A stretch of 64,000 nt of DNA, from the NCBI GenBank assembly GCA_905221615.1, contig CAJNDT010000593.1, forward strand, positions 1-64,000. Reading direction: 5' to 3'. The translations under genes and the position numbers were made by a program. Positions 39,544 to 51,600 of this stretch are shown here, piece by piece; within the stretch, counting starts at the first letter, position 1; each line of letters begins with the position of its first letter. Origin of the DNA: Symbiodinium sp. CCMP2592 (taxonomy: Eukaryota; Sar; Dinophyceae; Suessiales; Symbiodiniaceae). The notes beneath the pieces are model-generated. The model saw nothing but the letters and a program-made list of their open reading frames with translations, did not search any database and was not told the DNA's origin.

Positions 39544-40167
39544 CGGTGTAGGCCGTCGCATTCCAGAAGACTAGAGCCATCTATGACCAGCGACATACGT
39601 CGTAGGGTCCATTTCCTGGCTCTTGCCGCTGGTTGTGGATTCCACCGTGGACTTGTGGACTTTGTGTGCACGATCGCGACACAACAGGACCCCGGGGCTG
39701 ACCGTTGTTCGACGGAACTAGAACGGCGGCCGGAGCTCCGACTTTGGGCTCCACCGGTGGTCTTGGACAGCTCTAGGCGACGGCCTTTTGCTGTTGTGGA
39801 TCGGCTCGTGCTGAACGGCCAACACCGGCAATGCCTGTGCGCCGCAGCTAGCTCTTTGCATCTTTTTATCGAGCCCCCCTGTTTCACCGCTGTTTTTGTT
39901 CGTTTGTTGGTTTGTCTTGTTTGTAGGGACCGGGTGCTACAGCCGTAGTCGACGAGGCCCGCCCACGCCAAAAAAAAAAAGGGGCTTCGCTTGAACGCTT
40001 GAATGCGGCCTGTGTGTCTCTGAATTTTCAGGTTTCTGCTTCTGTTTTATTCGTTTTTTAACACCCTTCAGCGATTTCGTGTCGAATAAGGTCCTCCTTC
40101 AGGTCTATTCCTCAGGCCTCCTTTAAGCCTTTCTTCAAACCAATCCTAGGCCTGCCTTGAAGCCTTC
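39544..40167. other. No gene seen
   Basis: Mixed sequence with an A11 run at 39970-39980, then CCTTCAAGCCTTCCT-type short repeats leading into the next array. Confidence 0.4.
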
Positions 40168-40605
40168 CTGGGTTTAACCTGGGTTTAACGGTGAAACCTG
40201 GGTGCTTATTTAAACTGGGTTCCAAACCTGGGTTAGAACCTGGGTTTCAAACCTGGGTTGAAACCTGGGTTAGAACCTGGGTTTCAAACCTGGGTTTGGA
40301 ACCTGGGTTTAAGCTGGGTTTGAACCTGGATTTTAACTTGGGTTTAACGTGGGTTCATTAAACCCGGGTTCCAAACCTGGGTTAGAACCTGCTTTTCAAA
40401 CCTGGGTTCAAACCTGGGTATAACCTGTTTTAAACCTGGGTTTAACCCGGAGTTGAAACCAGGTTCGAACCCTGGTTAAACCCAGGTTAAAACCCAGGTT
40501 CAAACCCAGGTTAAACCCAGGTTTCAAACCTGGGTTCCCGGGGTTGTTGTTGTCCCCTCCCGGGGGGAGGGAACCCAGGTTCAAACCCAGGTACAAATCT
40601 AGGTT
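40168..40605. repeat. AACCTGGGTT array that switches to AACCCAGGTT
   Basis: About 290 bases of degenerate CCTGGGTTT units (to about 40450) are followed by about 140 bases of the complementary AAACCCAGG units. The two halves can pair into a long imperfect hairpin. A CCCTCCCGGGGGGAGGG palindrome lies at about 40554-40570. Confidence 0.92.
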
Positions 40606-43600
40606 AAACCACCGGGGGAGGGGGGACCAGCCTCTCCACACATTGGGGGATGTAAAGGAACAGCAAAGGAGAGCAATGAAATTCACAGCAGCACTGCAAG
40701 TGCAAAGCCAGGAGGCTCCATCAGAAATCCAGAAAGGCTGAAGTGCAGCCGTCTGGAACAGCGTCATTGATTTTGTTTGGTTTCAGTGGTTTGCTTTGCC
40801 GGATAAAGAGAATTTCGTTTCTGGACAGACAGTTCGGAGGTTTGGCGAGGATGCCACGTCCTGTGCACGTGCTTCCTTGCTGGGCCACTGATTGGACGGG
40901 TCCCATGCTGCTAAGCAGAGCTGGACCTGTGAAGATAATGCATGATTGATGGAAGATGTGCACCCTGGGCATCAGTGGGGCTGCGGCAACAACTCAACAA
41001 AAACTTGTCAACCTTGTGACCTCCGCTGGGCCTTCAAAGGTCACAAAATGCAGGTGACAACAGTGACAAGATTTTAGACTCTCAGAAGCTCCTCCTCGTT
41101 GATTTTCTCATCTCCGTTTGTCTCCGTCTTCTGTCTGCAGCTTGTCTCAGCTTTCGGCATCAACCAGAGAAGAGCACCAGAAGCAGCAAAAATTGGGAGC
41201 ATGCACGACCAAGTGCATGTCACCTTCTGCACAACCGGTTCTTCCTCGGTAGTTTGCCACTGTGAATTGCAAAGGTCAAACTCGGACGTACATGCCTTTA
41301 GAATCAGATCCAAGGTAGGAGCTTCAAGAGAGCGTGTTTTTGCACTTTCGTTCCGCGTCTCTCGCAGAAGTTTAAGTCTGTGTTTGTTGCAGCACTTCGT
41401 GGCACTCTTTTCTCGTCTATTGCAGCAGTTTCGTTCCGTCTGTTGCAGCAGTTTCGTTCTCGCATCTGTTGCAGCTTCCGCGTCTTTCGTTCCGCCTCTG
41501 TTATGGCCCGTTCGCAAACCGAGATGGCTCGTGCAGCTGGAAAAAGAAGTCAAAAAGAACGAAGTTTTGCACAAAGGCAAAACAAGATCTAGTTTTGTGT
41601 GGAGAATGAGCCCTGCAAAACAAATTAATCTTCTTACAACATAAATTGAGGCACGCATGTGAACAAGTGTCCTCGAGTTGGTGAAATTTGATCCGGACAT
41701 TTCTGCTTTAGAGAGAGTGGGTGACCCTTCCCCGCTCGCCCGAGACCCTGTTTTCGGAAGGAAGGTGCCACTAAGTTATCTTCTCACCTGTTTATCATAC
41801 TTTAAACCGTTGCCCTGGCCAACGTGGGCACTCGTCTCCCCAGTGAAAAAAGAGTGGCACGTCTTCACTTGCAGGATATGGAAGTATTGTTGATTGTGAA
41901 TGTTGTTCGAGATATTCGGAAGATATTAGATTATGAATGTCACCTGTCAATGGTTTCAATGGGTCAATGCCTGGTGTTTTGCACAAAGGGAACATGCTGC
42001 TGCTGCTGTAATGCTACTGTTACTGCTGCGAGGATTGCATGGTTTATCTCGGTGGCAGCCGTGATTCGAGTGTGTTATTGTTCTGTTTTGATCGTTTGTT
42101 CTTTTGTGTTGATTTCTTTGTGTTTTTGGGCTGATTCCTTGTTGTATTTTGATCCGGCCGCCTAGCCTCGCTTTCATGCGTGATTGGTCGAGCTTTAGTT
42201 TGTCTCGCGGTCAGGGCTTGCAGCATACTCTGAAATCAGTTGATACAAGAAGCTCATTGCAGTTCACCCATCCGTTGTAGATCAACTTGTCTGATGGGCA
42301 CCCTTAGTTGTGTAGTCCTGTGTGGCTTGTAGGCGTGAACCCTTTCGAGGCAGACATTTAGATATCACCATGGCTTCACACCTGGGCCCACATCTTTGCA
42401 TCGACACTTGGCTTCACCCGACATAGATTTCGGTGCGAACTGGACGCTTCCCACGGCTGCTCATGGAGACGCTTCGCAGCTTCTTCGGCGGGGAGCTTAC
42501 GAAGTGCTGGGGCCATGCAGCTGTCGATAAAACAGGCCTGAGCTTGCGTGAAGCGTTTTCATGAACATCGTGGGGTTGACGTGACGATTGCTTCAATTGG
42601 ATGCCCTGCAGCCACAAAGATCGAGTGCGGTGGATGCATTCTCAAAGGGAACTGCCGTTTGTGCCCGATGGTTTACTTGGCCTGGTCCCCTGTGTTAAAA
42701 AGCGGGCCTGGGTTAGCTCAGAGGGAGGAAAGGATTGCAAGAGGAAAGGATTGCACGCAGCTCTTGAACTTTCCGGTGCCAGCTGATTCGGAAGTTTTGG
42801 GTACTACCCGGCCGAAGTTGCAATGCCAAGCTTGAGTGTTTCATTCGTCTGAAATCGTCCCCCAACCAAAACCTTGTGTCGTAAACGGCCATGGCCAAAC
42901 CCCCCGATTCACGACGTCACAGGGAAGATTCATGATTAGTCACTTGGAACGCTTCAGGGCAGCGGCGAACTTCCCACTCATGCGTGTCATTCATGCACAT
43001 GGTTTCAGTCCACCATCGCCAACAACAAGCCGGCCAATCTGCGGCCAAAGCACCTACAGAGGCAGGATCGAGACTGTGTCGTAGCAGTTGCTGGTATGCA
43101 TAAGTGGTAAGGGCCTGATCCAGGCGTGTTTGAGAAGGTCTTGTCGGTCGGTGACTCTTAGATTCTAAAGTTCAAAGACAGGATAGCGGCAGTTTCCGTT
43201 CCTCGTTTAAGTTTAAATGCTTCGGAAAGGCCAAGCATTCAGCTCGACCTGCCCCTCGTTTGGCCATCGTCTCGTGCTGGCACACCAACGGCGTCGTGGT
43301 CTCAGAGGATGCGAATGTTCTATTCTTCACGCGCGTGGACAGCCAATACATGTCCAAGTGTTTTTGACAAAGATCCAAAGCCTGTGCTGCTGGCCCTTGC
43401 AGATCCACCCGCTCATCGCCCTGCTCGAGTATCAGCCTTTCGCCCAAGGCCTTACTAATGTCGTGGTATCACATCCGGGAGTAAAGCTGGCGTGCACACT
43501 TGCACAAAGCAGGCGACGCCTGAGAATCTCGAGGGGCTGAGGCAGAAGGCGGCGGTTCTGCTTGGGCTCTGATGGCTGGATGGCTATGGTGTGTATCTCC

Positions 43601-46600
43601 TGAGGTCCTGCAGGCAAGCTTCTTCCTGGCGGACAAGGCAGGCGCAGCTTTGAGACAAGATTGCCAAAGCGGGTGCAGGATGTCGATGGGCGTTCGCGGA
43701 AGGTTCTTAGTGGGCCCACTCTGAATTGATGCGTGAGCCACCTCTCAGGGACCGAGGCATAAAAGAGAGAGGTCGAGCTTTCGAGAGACCTGGAGATGCT
43801 CATGAATGCTGACGGGATCATCCATCCAAAGTCTACGTACGTTGCATAATGCCAAAACTGCAGCATCGGAAGTGAAAGTTTTTCGGATGTTGAGCAATGC
43901 AGAAAGCATCCTGCCTGCAGGACCGCGACAATCAGTTGAGCAAAGCAGCAGTTCGGCAGCACTTGGCTGCTGTGAGCGTCCGACCCGGCCTCCGAGCGTC
44001 CGGGTCCAGTTCTTATGTCCGTGATTTGAAGCCCGGTCTCCTGGTGTGTTCAGGAGTTTTCCTTGATGGTCCGCCGGGCATACCCTCACTTCAAGCAAAT
44101 CGCGATCGAGAGGGCCGGGGCCCAAGCATGCTCCACACTTTCGATTCATTTGGAACTGCTCTGGGCACTCCATCAGAGAGCTTGATTCAGAGGCTTTTCT
44201 CCTCGCCAGACTTGGAACTGGCACTTCCGTCAGCTTCAAAGCATTTGCGCGGGCCCTGGAAAGGGTTTGCAAATTGCAGGCAGCTGCTGACAGCAGTGTT
44301 GCATGTTCACCTCAGTTTCCTTGATGTTCTGCAGCCTTCCGCAAACATCCAGTGCAAACCAAGCATGACCCAACAATCGTGGCTTCTGAGTGCACAAGGT
44401 AGAGTGGGCACGAAAGGATCACAAAGAGGAGGCGCGCACGTGCTTCTCAGGTTGACTTCAAATTAGTAGTTCTACAAGTCGATCGGTAGGGCATGCCGTG
44501 AATGTGACTAGTCTTAACTGTAAGCCGTCGTTAGTTACTGTACCAAGTCTCTACACGAGCAGAAATCAGCAACCACTTCAGCTTGGTTTTGTTGATTCGA
44601 CTTGCGTGAGCCCACAACCCCGGGGTCCGGGTTATTCTACGTGATCTCTCCCTTGCATCCAATCCAGGGGGACGATGACACAGAGGACTCCGAACCCCTG
44701 TGACGGCCCCAGCAGTACTTCGGGACGTTAGTAGAGTTGGGGTGGCGATTCGAGACCTGCTTGAAGACTGAGATGCGCAAGTTTCTGTTCGTAACACGGA
44801 CGGTAACCGGTCTGCATGGGCGTGATAGTTGGCGGCGATCGCGCTTCAGGTGGGCAGTGTTCCGCCTGTGGGATCTTGACGAGGACACGGGCTTCAGAGG
44901 CTCTGAGGTTACAGAGGCACAGTTTTGCCGCAAGGATGAGGCAATTAGCCCCGCAGAGTTGGAATACGGTATCAAGAAGGCGCGGCTCAACAACTGCGTT
45001 CTGAGAAAGCAGGTCTTGATGTCTTGTGGCGCATTACAATCAATGATGGAAACCTCTGTTGGCCAACTTGAGGGATCATCTGCTACTGGTGTGCAGTGCC
45101 GTGTAGGCCTTCCCGAAAACCGGAAAGGAGGACTTGGAATGTGCGAGTAGCATGTCTGGTGGCAGTTAAGCTCGGAAGTCGGCGTTGGTCGGTGGATTCG
45201 GAGTGTTCGAGAGCATGCCACAGCAGATCATACCAAGTTTCGCTCACCTTGCATGCTCGTGGCAACACAAAACAGGTGGTCCTACCAGTACGAATTCGGT
45301 ACTTGATCAAAAGTCCCCTGTCTTGCTGCGAGGAGCTATTGCGTCTGTTAAGTGCCATGATGGGTGAAACTCGGCCAGAGATTCGCCTGTGGAATCTTCG
45401 AGTCTGGTTGTCTCGAGATGCAAGCTCTCCCACAACTGTTTCAATGCCTCGACGCAGCGAAGACGGTACATATGTCACACGCATTCTCTTCAAAGCCTTC
45501 AGCATGCGTTCCATCAATGCAGCCAATGCAACCCCCACGAAGACGCTGGGGCTTCTGAATGCTAAGGATAGAGAAAACGTCGGTGGACTCCTGAGTTGTA
45601 GGGTTGGATCAGGAACTATTTCCAAAGAAATGTTGAATCATCCCTGAAGTGACTTCAGCAGCTTAGGTCTGGCAGCACCTTTGCCCACGCTCCGAAACGG
45701 GAACGCCCCATCAAGTGGGCGCGACCGTAGAGAGACGCTGCAAGGCCAAGGCAAGAGCCTGGTCCCGAGAGCCTGCACGTGCTGTTCGCCGTGTAGAGCC
45801 GTGACTTTGGCATTGAGGCGGGGTGACTTACCTCGACTTTGTGAACTTCGTCTTTCCACCGGGGAAGGCATGGCAGCATGGCAGCCTTTCAGACGCTGTA
45901 CGCTTCTGCAGAGGCCGACCTGGCGGCCCAAGTCAGCGCACGCCAGAACCTCTGGTAGTCCATGCGCTGGCGAGCTTTTTCAGTGTGCTGCGCTGGTCAC
46001 TGCGGTGCCAAGGAGTCATGGGTGGCTAATGGGGAGCGTTCCCGACATGGCCTCCATTGCTGATGGGAGGCATATCTCCACTTAGAAGAGGAACTAAGAA
46101 CAGTTTTCGCGCCTCGCTTTGGCTCTTTGGCCAGCGAGAGACTTTAGGACTTTAGGATGCTTCGTGCCTGTCGAAGGCAGGGCATGAAGCTGGTTGCAAG
46201 TTTTAGACAGGGTCCCCATACTGCCATGCTGTGGTGCTCATTCAAGCAAGTGGGTTTTCCGGCAGGTGCGTTGGGAGCACATGTCGTGCTGTGACAGCCG
46301 ATATCCCACGCACCGAGTACCGACAGCTTAAAAGCAGAGCGACCCGTGTTGGAACTCCGCCTCACAAGGCCAAGGCCCCATGAAGGCCGTGCCGTCTGCA
46401 TGGCCTTGCCCCATAAGTTAGGGCAAGACCGGGCGTGGAAGCCCGCCAAGTTTGTCACATGTTTTCCGGAGGTCCGTGGTGTCGGACTTGTCGAGGGCAG
46501 AAGTGAGAACTGTTTCGAAGATCCCATCTAGAGTCGAGAGCGAAGAAACTTCGAGTGCAGCAGTTTGCAGGCACCTCAAGTCAACTTCTGGACCGTGCAC

Positions 46601-49099
46601 GACATGACTTGACTCCTTTAAGTCATTAAGCTTTCGTTGTCGTTCAGCCCGAGCACTTTTCCCGATGTCCGCACCAAACAGGTTCGGGACCGCAAGGGGC
46701 CGAACAAGAGACATGTTTGAAGTCCACTAGAAAGTCCTCGCAACTCTTTGTCGGACTCCTTCCGGAAGGGGTTGGCAATGAAAATTTGGGTTTCGTGTTC
46801 GACAGATCCAACATGGGTTCGGGGCACATGTAGTTAGGTAGTGATGCAAAGAATGAGACTGGAATGGTATGCGATGGGATTATGCAGCTTCCGATGCTCA
46901 GACAAGGGTTGGGCCCAGTTGGGTCGTCACTGGACCTAGGTATGGTCAGGCCCCAAAGAAGCTCCGCAACTAGAGGCAGAATTTCCAAGCATTTCTGCTA
47001 GCATCTTACGGAGTGGCCTGGGCTGGCCATTCTATGTCCAGCTGAGAGGACATATGAGGTTGTCAAGCGTCAAGTTGCCAAGCCTGAACGCCTGCAAGAC
47101 TGGGTTGTCAGATTGTGCAGGCCAGAAGTACAAGGTGTAGAATGAGGAGTGAGGCTACCGAGTGATTTAGGGTTGAATCTGTCTAGCTACGTGAGATGAT
47201 TGTTCCTGCAGTGGATGGGGCCAAGCACGCTGTACCCCAATCATGTGGTGAAGATGGCGGAGAGCTTGATAACGGTAGCTTTCATCGGTCGTCGCTGACA
47301 GCATGTTTTCCCGCTGAACCTGTGGCATCAATACATAGGAGCAAAAAGGAGCATATGCCCAAGCTTCACCCTGGAAGGCTTCGACTCGAGTGAACTGGAC
47401 CTGCATTCGTCTCTTCGACCCAAATCATGTTGCGTCGGCACTGTGCCCAGGCGGCACCGGAGGCTCCGGTGGCCTCGAGGCACCTTGGAGCACTTCGCAT
47501 GTGATTATGCCTGCGGTGTTGCCGTGGCCGCTTGCAGGCCTTTGGCGAGTCGATCCGAGTCCTTCTGGCTTGTTTTGGATCACAGATGATCGAGCATATC
47601 GCTCGTCCAAAAATTTGGCGCCTCCCAAGGACCAGGCGTCGCAGCTCCTTGGCACCTCCAATGACTGCCCCGCTCAGAGGTGCGCACAGGAAGGCTAGCA
47701 GATTGTAGATCCGAGCCCATGACCAGAAAATCTCTCTCTGCCAAGGCGTGGACGAGTCACTGGGGATCACAAGTGGCTCGTCATTGCTTCTTTTTGGCTC
47801 CCTCCTGTCCACGGTTCTCTGAACATTCTCTGCAGTTGCACGAGGTTGGTTGGAATCCTTCTCTTGCTTCTTGTACGCAGCTTCGTTGCCCAAGTATGTC
47901 AGCTCAGGCAACCCCTGCGCATCGAGACAAACCTAAATAGCTGAAGACACAACCTTTCAAGACCCCCGAAGCAAAGCTGGACCACGGACGCGAAACCTGT
48001 GACATAAGCAGCCACACGACCACACAGTGCAGAGCAAAGCTTGAGACTTCACACTGATCCGCTTTCGCCATATCTGCCAATACAGGCAGAACGCCTGCTA
48101 TGGACGAGTGCCGGGACGGAGATTGGACCACCATATCATAAGTACTTAGCAAGATTTCATAGAGCTCACGACTCGTGGCCAGGGTTGGCTGAGCAGGTGA
48201 AGGGCTGCAGTTGCCAAGCAGGGGTGAGAGTCCAACCACACATGACGAGAGTCTCGACTCGACAGCTCCACCCACGAGGAACGGATCTGTCGAAAAACTC
48301 CAGGAGATCGTGCGGGCCGTGAAGGCCTGCACGACCCTTGCGAGAGGGCTTTGGAAAGAGATCAGGCATCAGAGCTTCAAGCAGTCGGAATTATTCTCGA
48401 AATGTGGCCGATCTGGGTCAGGCCGCTAAGCCCTTGCCATGCAAGCCACACTGCCAGGCAAAAGCCCCGCTGGTACAATGCCTCACGAACTTCGCTGCTT
48501 GACCGGGAAACCGTGAAGCTTCGGAGTCATTTCGCCACTTCACTGGGGACCTGGCAGTGCTGTGTTTCATCTCCGTCTGCCAAGTAAAGCATGGTTGCAC
48601 CATTCGTAATGCTACTCAAACGGTCATGACGAGTTTTGTTGTCGCCGTTGCTGCTGCTGCTGTTGCTGCTGAGCGCGTTGTTCCTTACTTACCACGAAGC
48701 TTCTGATACTTTCTTCAGTGCGCCGGCCGCATGTACTGCGCTTATTGCTTGTACTTGGGACTACTTGTCATTTTAGCCCTCCTTTCGAGGCCTTGCCAGA
48801 AAGGGGTTAGCGAAGAGTAACAGTCTCGACCATACGAAGTGTACATATTCACGCGACTTTCAGGACGGTCAATTGCTTCCGCAGGGAGGTATTTGCTCAA
48901 GACATTTCGTTGTTCCAAACCTTCGCTGTGCTTTGTTTCCAGGCATTCTTCCGTACCTCCCTGAGGTGTCCATGGACTTCATGGCCAACGGTCTCCTCGC
49001 ACTCGGGGCCTCACCTGCCATGGTCCATGCAGTGGAGGAGCTCGAGTCAGCGCCCTGCCCTTGCTTGCTCCCCAAACTCCAAACCAGAACATGGACGGC
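40606..49099. other. Gene-poor stretch, nothing recognised
   Basis: No frame on either strand shows a motif or composition I would call a gene. Minor features only: repeated TTGCAGCAGTTTCGTTC near 41390-41480, and a GCTGCTGCTG run near 48645-48670. Exons of a normal gene with unusual introns could be hidden here. Confidence 0.35.
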
Positions 49100-49407
49100 G
49101 TTTTTCCCGAAAGCATCGCGAAGGGTTCTTCCGTGCGGAGCCCTCGAGAGAAGTACATAGATGACAGACATAGAATCGAGTACATAGCTAACATGCATCG
49201 AGTTTAGTACATAGAGTCGAGTACATAGATGACTTACCAGGACTCTAACTCTATGTACTGTATGCTATGACTCTATGTATTTGACTCTATGCATTTGACT
49301 CTATGCACTTGACTCTATGACTCTATGACACTATGACTCTATGACTCTACATCTCGGTATATAATCTCTCTTCTAAAGCCAGGGGCACCGTCGTCATCGA
49401 TCAGGAA

Positions 49408-50295
49408 TGCAACCCTTCACAGGGATTGGCCTGGTCGAGTGCCCAAACGCTAGGTAGAGTTACACATTTTAGGCGCCGCGCGCAGCCCTTCACAGGGATT
49501 GGCCTGGTCGAGCGCCCAAACGCTAGGTAAAGTAACACATTTTTGCACATTTTAGGCGCCGTGCGCAACCCTTCACAGGGATGGGCTTGGTCGAGTGCCC
49601 AAACGCTAGGTAGGGTTACACATTTTAGGCGCCGCGCGCAACCCTTCACAGGGATTGGCTTGGCCGAGCGCCCAAACGCTAGGTAGAGTTACACATTTTA
49701 AGCGCCCCGCGCAACCCTTCACAGGGATTGGCTTGGTCGAGCGCCCAAACGCGAGGTAAAGTTGCACATTTTGCGGTCGACGCGCAACCCTTTGCATGGA
49801 TTGGCTTGGTCGAGCGCCCAAACGCTAGGTAAAGTTACACATTTTGCGGTCGACGCGCAACCATTTGCATGGATTGGCTTGGTCGAGCGCCCAAACGCTA
49901 GGTAAAGTTACGCATTTTGCGGTCGACGTGCAACCTTTTGCGTGGATTGGCGTGGTCGAGTGCACGAACTTGCAACCCTTCACAGGGATTGGCGTGATCG
50001 AGTGCGCGAACGCGAGGTAAAGCTGCTACTTTGAAGCACTTTTGCAACTCTTCACAGGGATTGGCACTTTGCAACCCTTCACAAGGATTGGCATGGTCGA
50101 ATGCACGAACGCCAGTTAAAGTTGTTACTTTTGATGTGCATTGAAATGAATTTTGCAACCCTTCACAAGGATTAAATTGGTGTGGTCGAACGCACGAACG
50201 AGGTAAAGTTACTACTTTTTGATGTGCATTGAAGTGAAATTTGCAACCCTTCACAGAGATTGGCGTGGTCGAGTGTTCGAACGCGAGGTAAAGTT
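49408..50295 (-). repeat. Minisatellite, copy B
   Basis: Units with CAACCCTTCACAGGGATTGG and GAGCGCCCAAACGCTAGGTAAAG, the complement of the copy A units. Confidence 0.93.
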
Positions 50296-50321
50296 AACAC
50301 TTTTGTTGCGCATGAAGGTGT

Positions 50322-50943
50322 AGCAGTAATGGTAGTAATAGTAGTCATAGTAGTATAGTAGTAATAGTAGTAATAGTAGTAATAGTAGTAATAGTAGTAA
50401 TAGTAGTAGTAGTAGTAATAGCAATAATAGTAGGAATAGTAATAGTAATAGTAGTAATAGTAGGAATAGTCGTATTAGTACTAATAGTAGTAATAGTAGT
50501 AATAGTAGTAATAGTAGTAATAGTAGTAATAGTAGTAATAGTAGTAATAGTAGTAATAGTCGTAATAGTCGTAATGCTAGTAATAGTAGTAATGGTAGTA
50601 ATAGTAGTAATAGTAGTAATAGTAGTAATAGTAGTAATAATAGTAATAGTAGTAATAGTAGGAATAGTCGTATTAGTAGTAATAGTAGTAATAGTCGTAT
50701 TAGTAGTAATAGTAGTAATAGTAATAATAGTAGTAATAGTAATAATAGTAGTAATAGTAGTAATAGTAGTAATAGTAGTAATAGTAGTAATAGTAGTAAT
50801 AGTAGTAATAGTAGTAATAGTAGTAATAGTAGTAATAGTAGCAATAGTAGTAATAGTAGTAATAGTAGTAATAGTAGTAATAGTAGTAATCGTAGTAATA
50901 GTAGTAATAGTAGTAATAGTAGTAATAGTAGTAGTAATAATAG
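50322..50943 (+). repeat. TAGTAA trinucleotide/hexanucleotide tract, copy B
   Basis: About 620 bases of (TAGTAA)n with few interruptions. The 236-residue poly-Leu frame across it on the minus strand is an artefact. Confidence 0.96.
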
Positions 50944-50949
50944 ATTGAA

Positions 50950-51330
50950 ACCCAGAAGCACTAAACCCAGAACCCTTTGAAACCAGAAGCCCTAAACCGC
51001 AGTGCTAAACCCAGAACCCCTGGAACCAAAAACTCCTAAACCCAGAAGATCCCAGAAGCCCTGCACCCAGAAACTTTGAAACCCAGAAGCAAGACGGAAA
51101 AGAGGGTTCAACAAAAAAGGAAGCACTAAACCCAGAACCCTTTGAAACCAGAAGCCCTAAACCGCAGTGCTAAACCCAGAACCCCTGGAACCAAAAACCT
51201 CTAAACCCAGAAGCCCTGCACCCAGAAACTTTGAAACCCAGAAGCAGTAAACCCAGAACCCTTTGAAACCAGAAGCCGTAAACCGCAGTGCTGCTAAACC
51301 CAGAACCCCTGGAACCAAAAACCCTTAGTC
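50950..51330 (+). repeat. AAACCCAGAACCC repeat, three units
   Basis: A segment with CACTAAACCCAGAACCC and CCTAAACCGCAGTGCTAAAC occurs at about 50957, 51123 and 51245. It is absent from copy A. Confidence 0.8.
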
Positions 51331-51431
51331 CCGACACAAGCTGACGGGATTTCAAACACATCGATCACTATGTACTTCATAAGTAGATGCACTTCACTCT
51401 ATGACTCTATGGCTCTATGCACTGGATTCTA

Positions 51432-51600
51432 TAACATAGCGCAAAACTCTTCGCTAATGATGCTTTCGGGCCAATTGTCTTCTAGTTTGTCTTCAGTGAG
51501 TCCTCGCAGCTCGGTAAGTTTTTCTTTTTGCTTATCTGCGATGAAATGTGCAGTCACCCTAGACCCTACCCAAATTTTTTCTCGAGCCCCCACACCAATA
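51432..51600 (-). CDS. Possible short exon at the edge of copy B
   Basis: The minus strand reads VTAHFIADKQKEKLTELRGL and on to EDKLEDNWPESIISEEFCAM, a plausible charged helical peptide. Copy A keeps only the part from LEDNWPESIISEE. No family recognised. Confidence 0.3.

Larger units (their letters stand above)
49100..51487. mobile_element. Repeat-rich block, copy B (inverted relative to copy A)
   Basis: The left edge (CCCGAAAGCATCGCGAAGGG, 49106) is the complement of copy A's right edge, and the right edge (GCTTTCGGGCCAATTG, 51462-51477) is the complement of copy A's left edge. The order inside is the mirror image: GACTCTATG repeats, minisatellite, trinucleotide tract, then edge. It is diverged from copy A and 0.2 kb shorter. 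Confidence 0.78.

Noticed and set aside
42700..42760. tRNA-like GTTAGCTCAGAGG near 42712
   Set aside because: It resembles a D-arm, but no matching anticodon stem, T-arm (GGTTCGA) or acceptor stem follows.
50251..50961. 236-residue Leu-rich frame on the minus strand
   Set aside because: It only translates the (TAGTAA)n tract; the same holds for the poly-Val and poly-Ser frames at 34182-34660.
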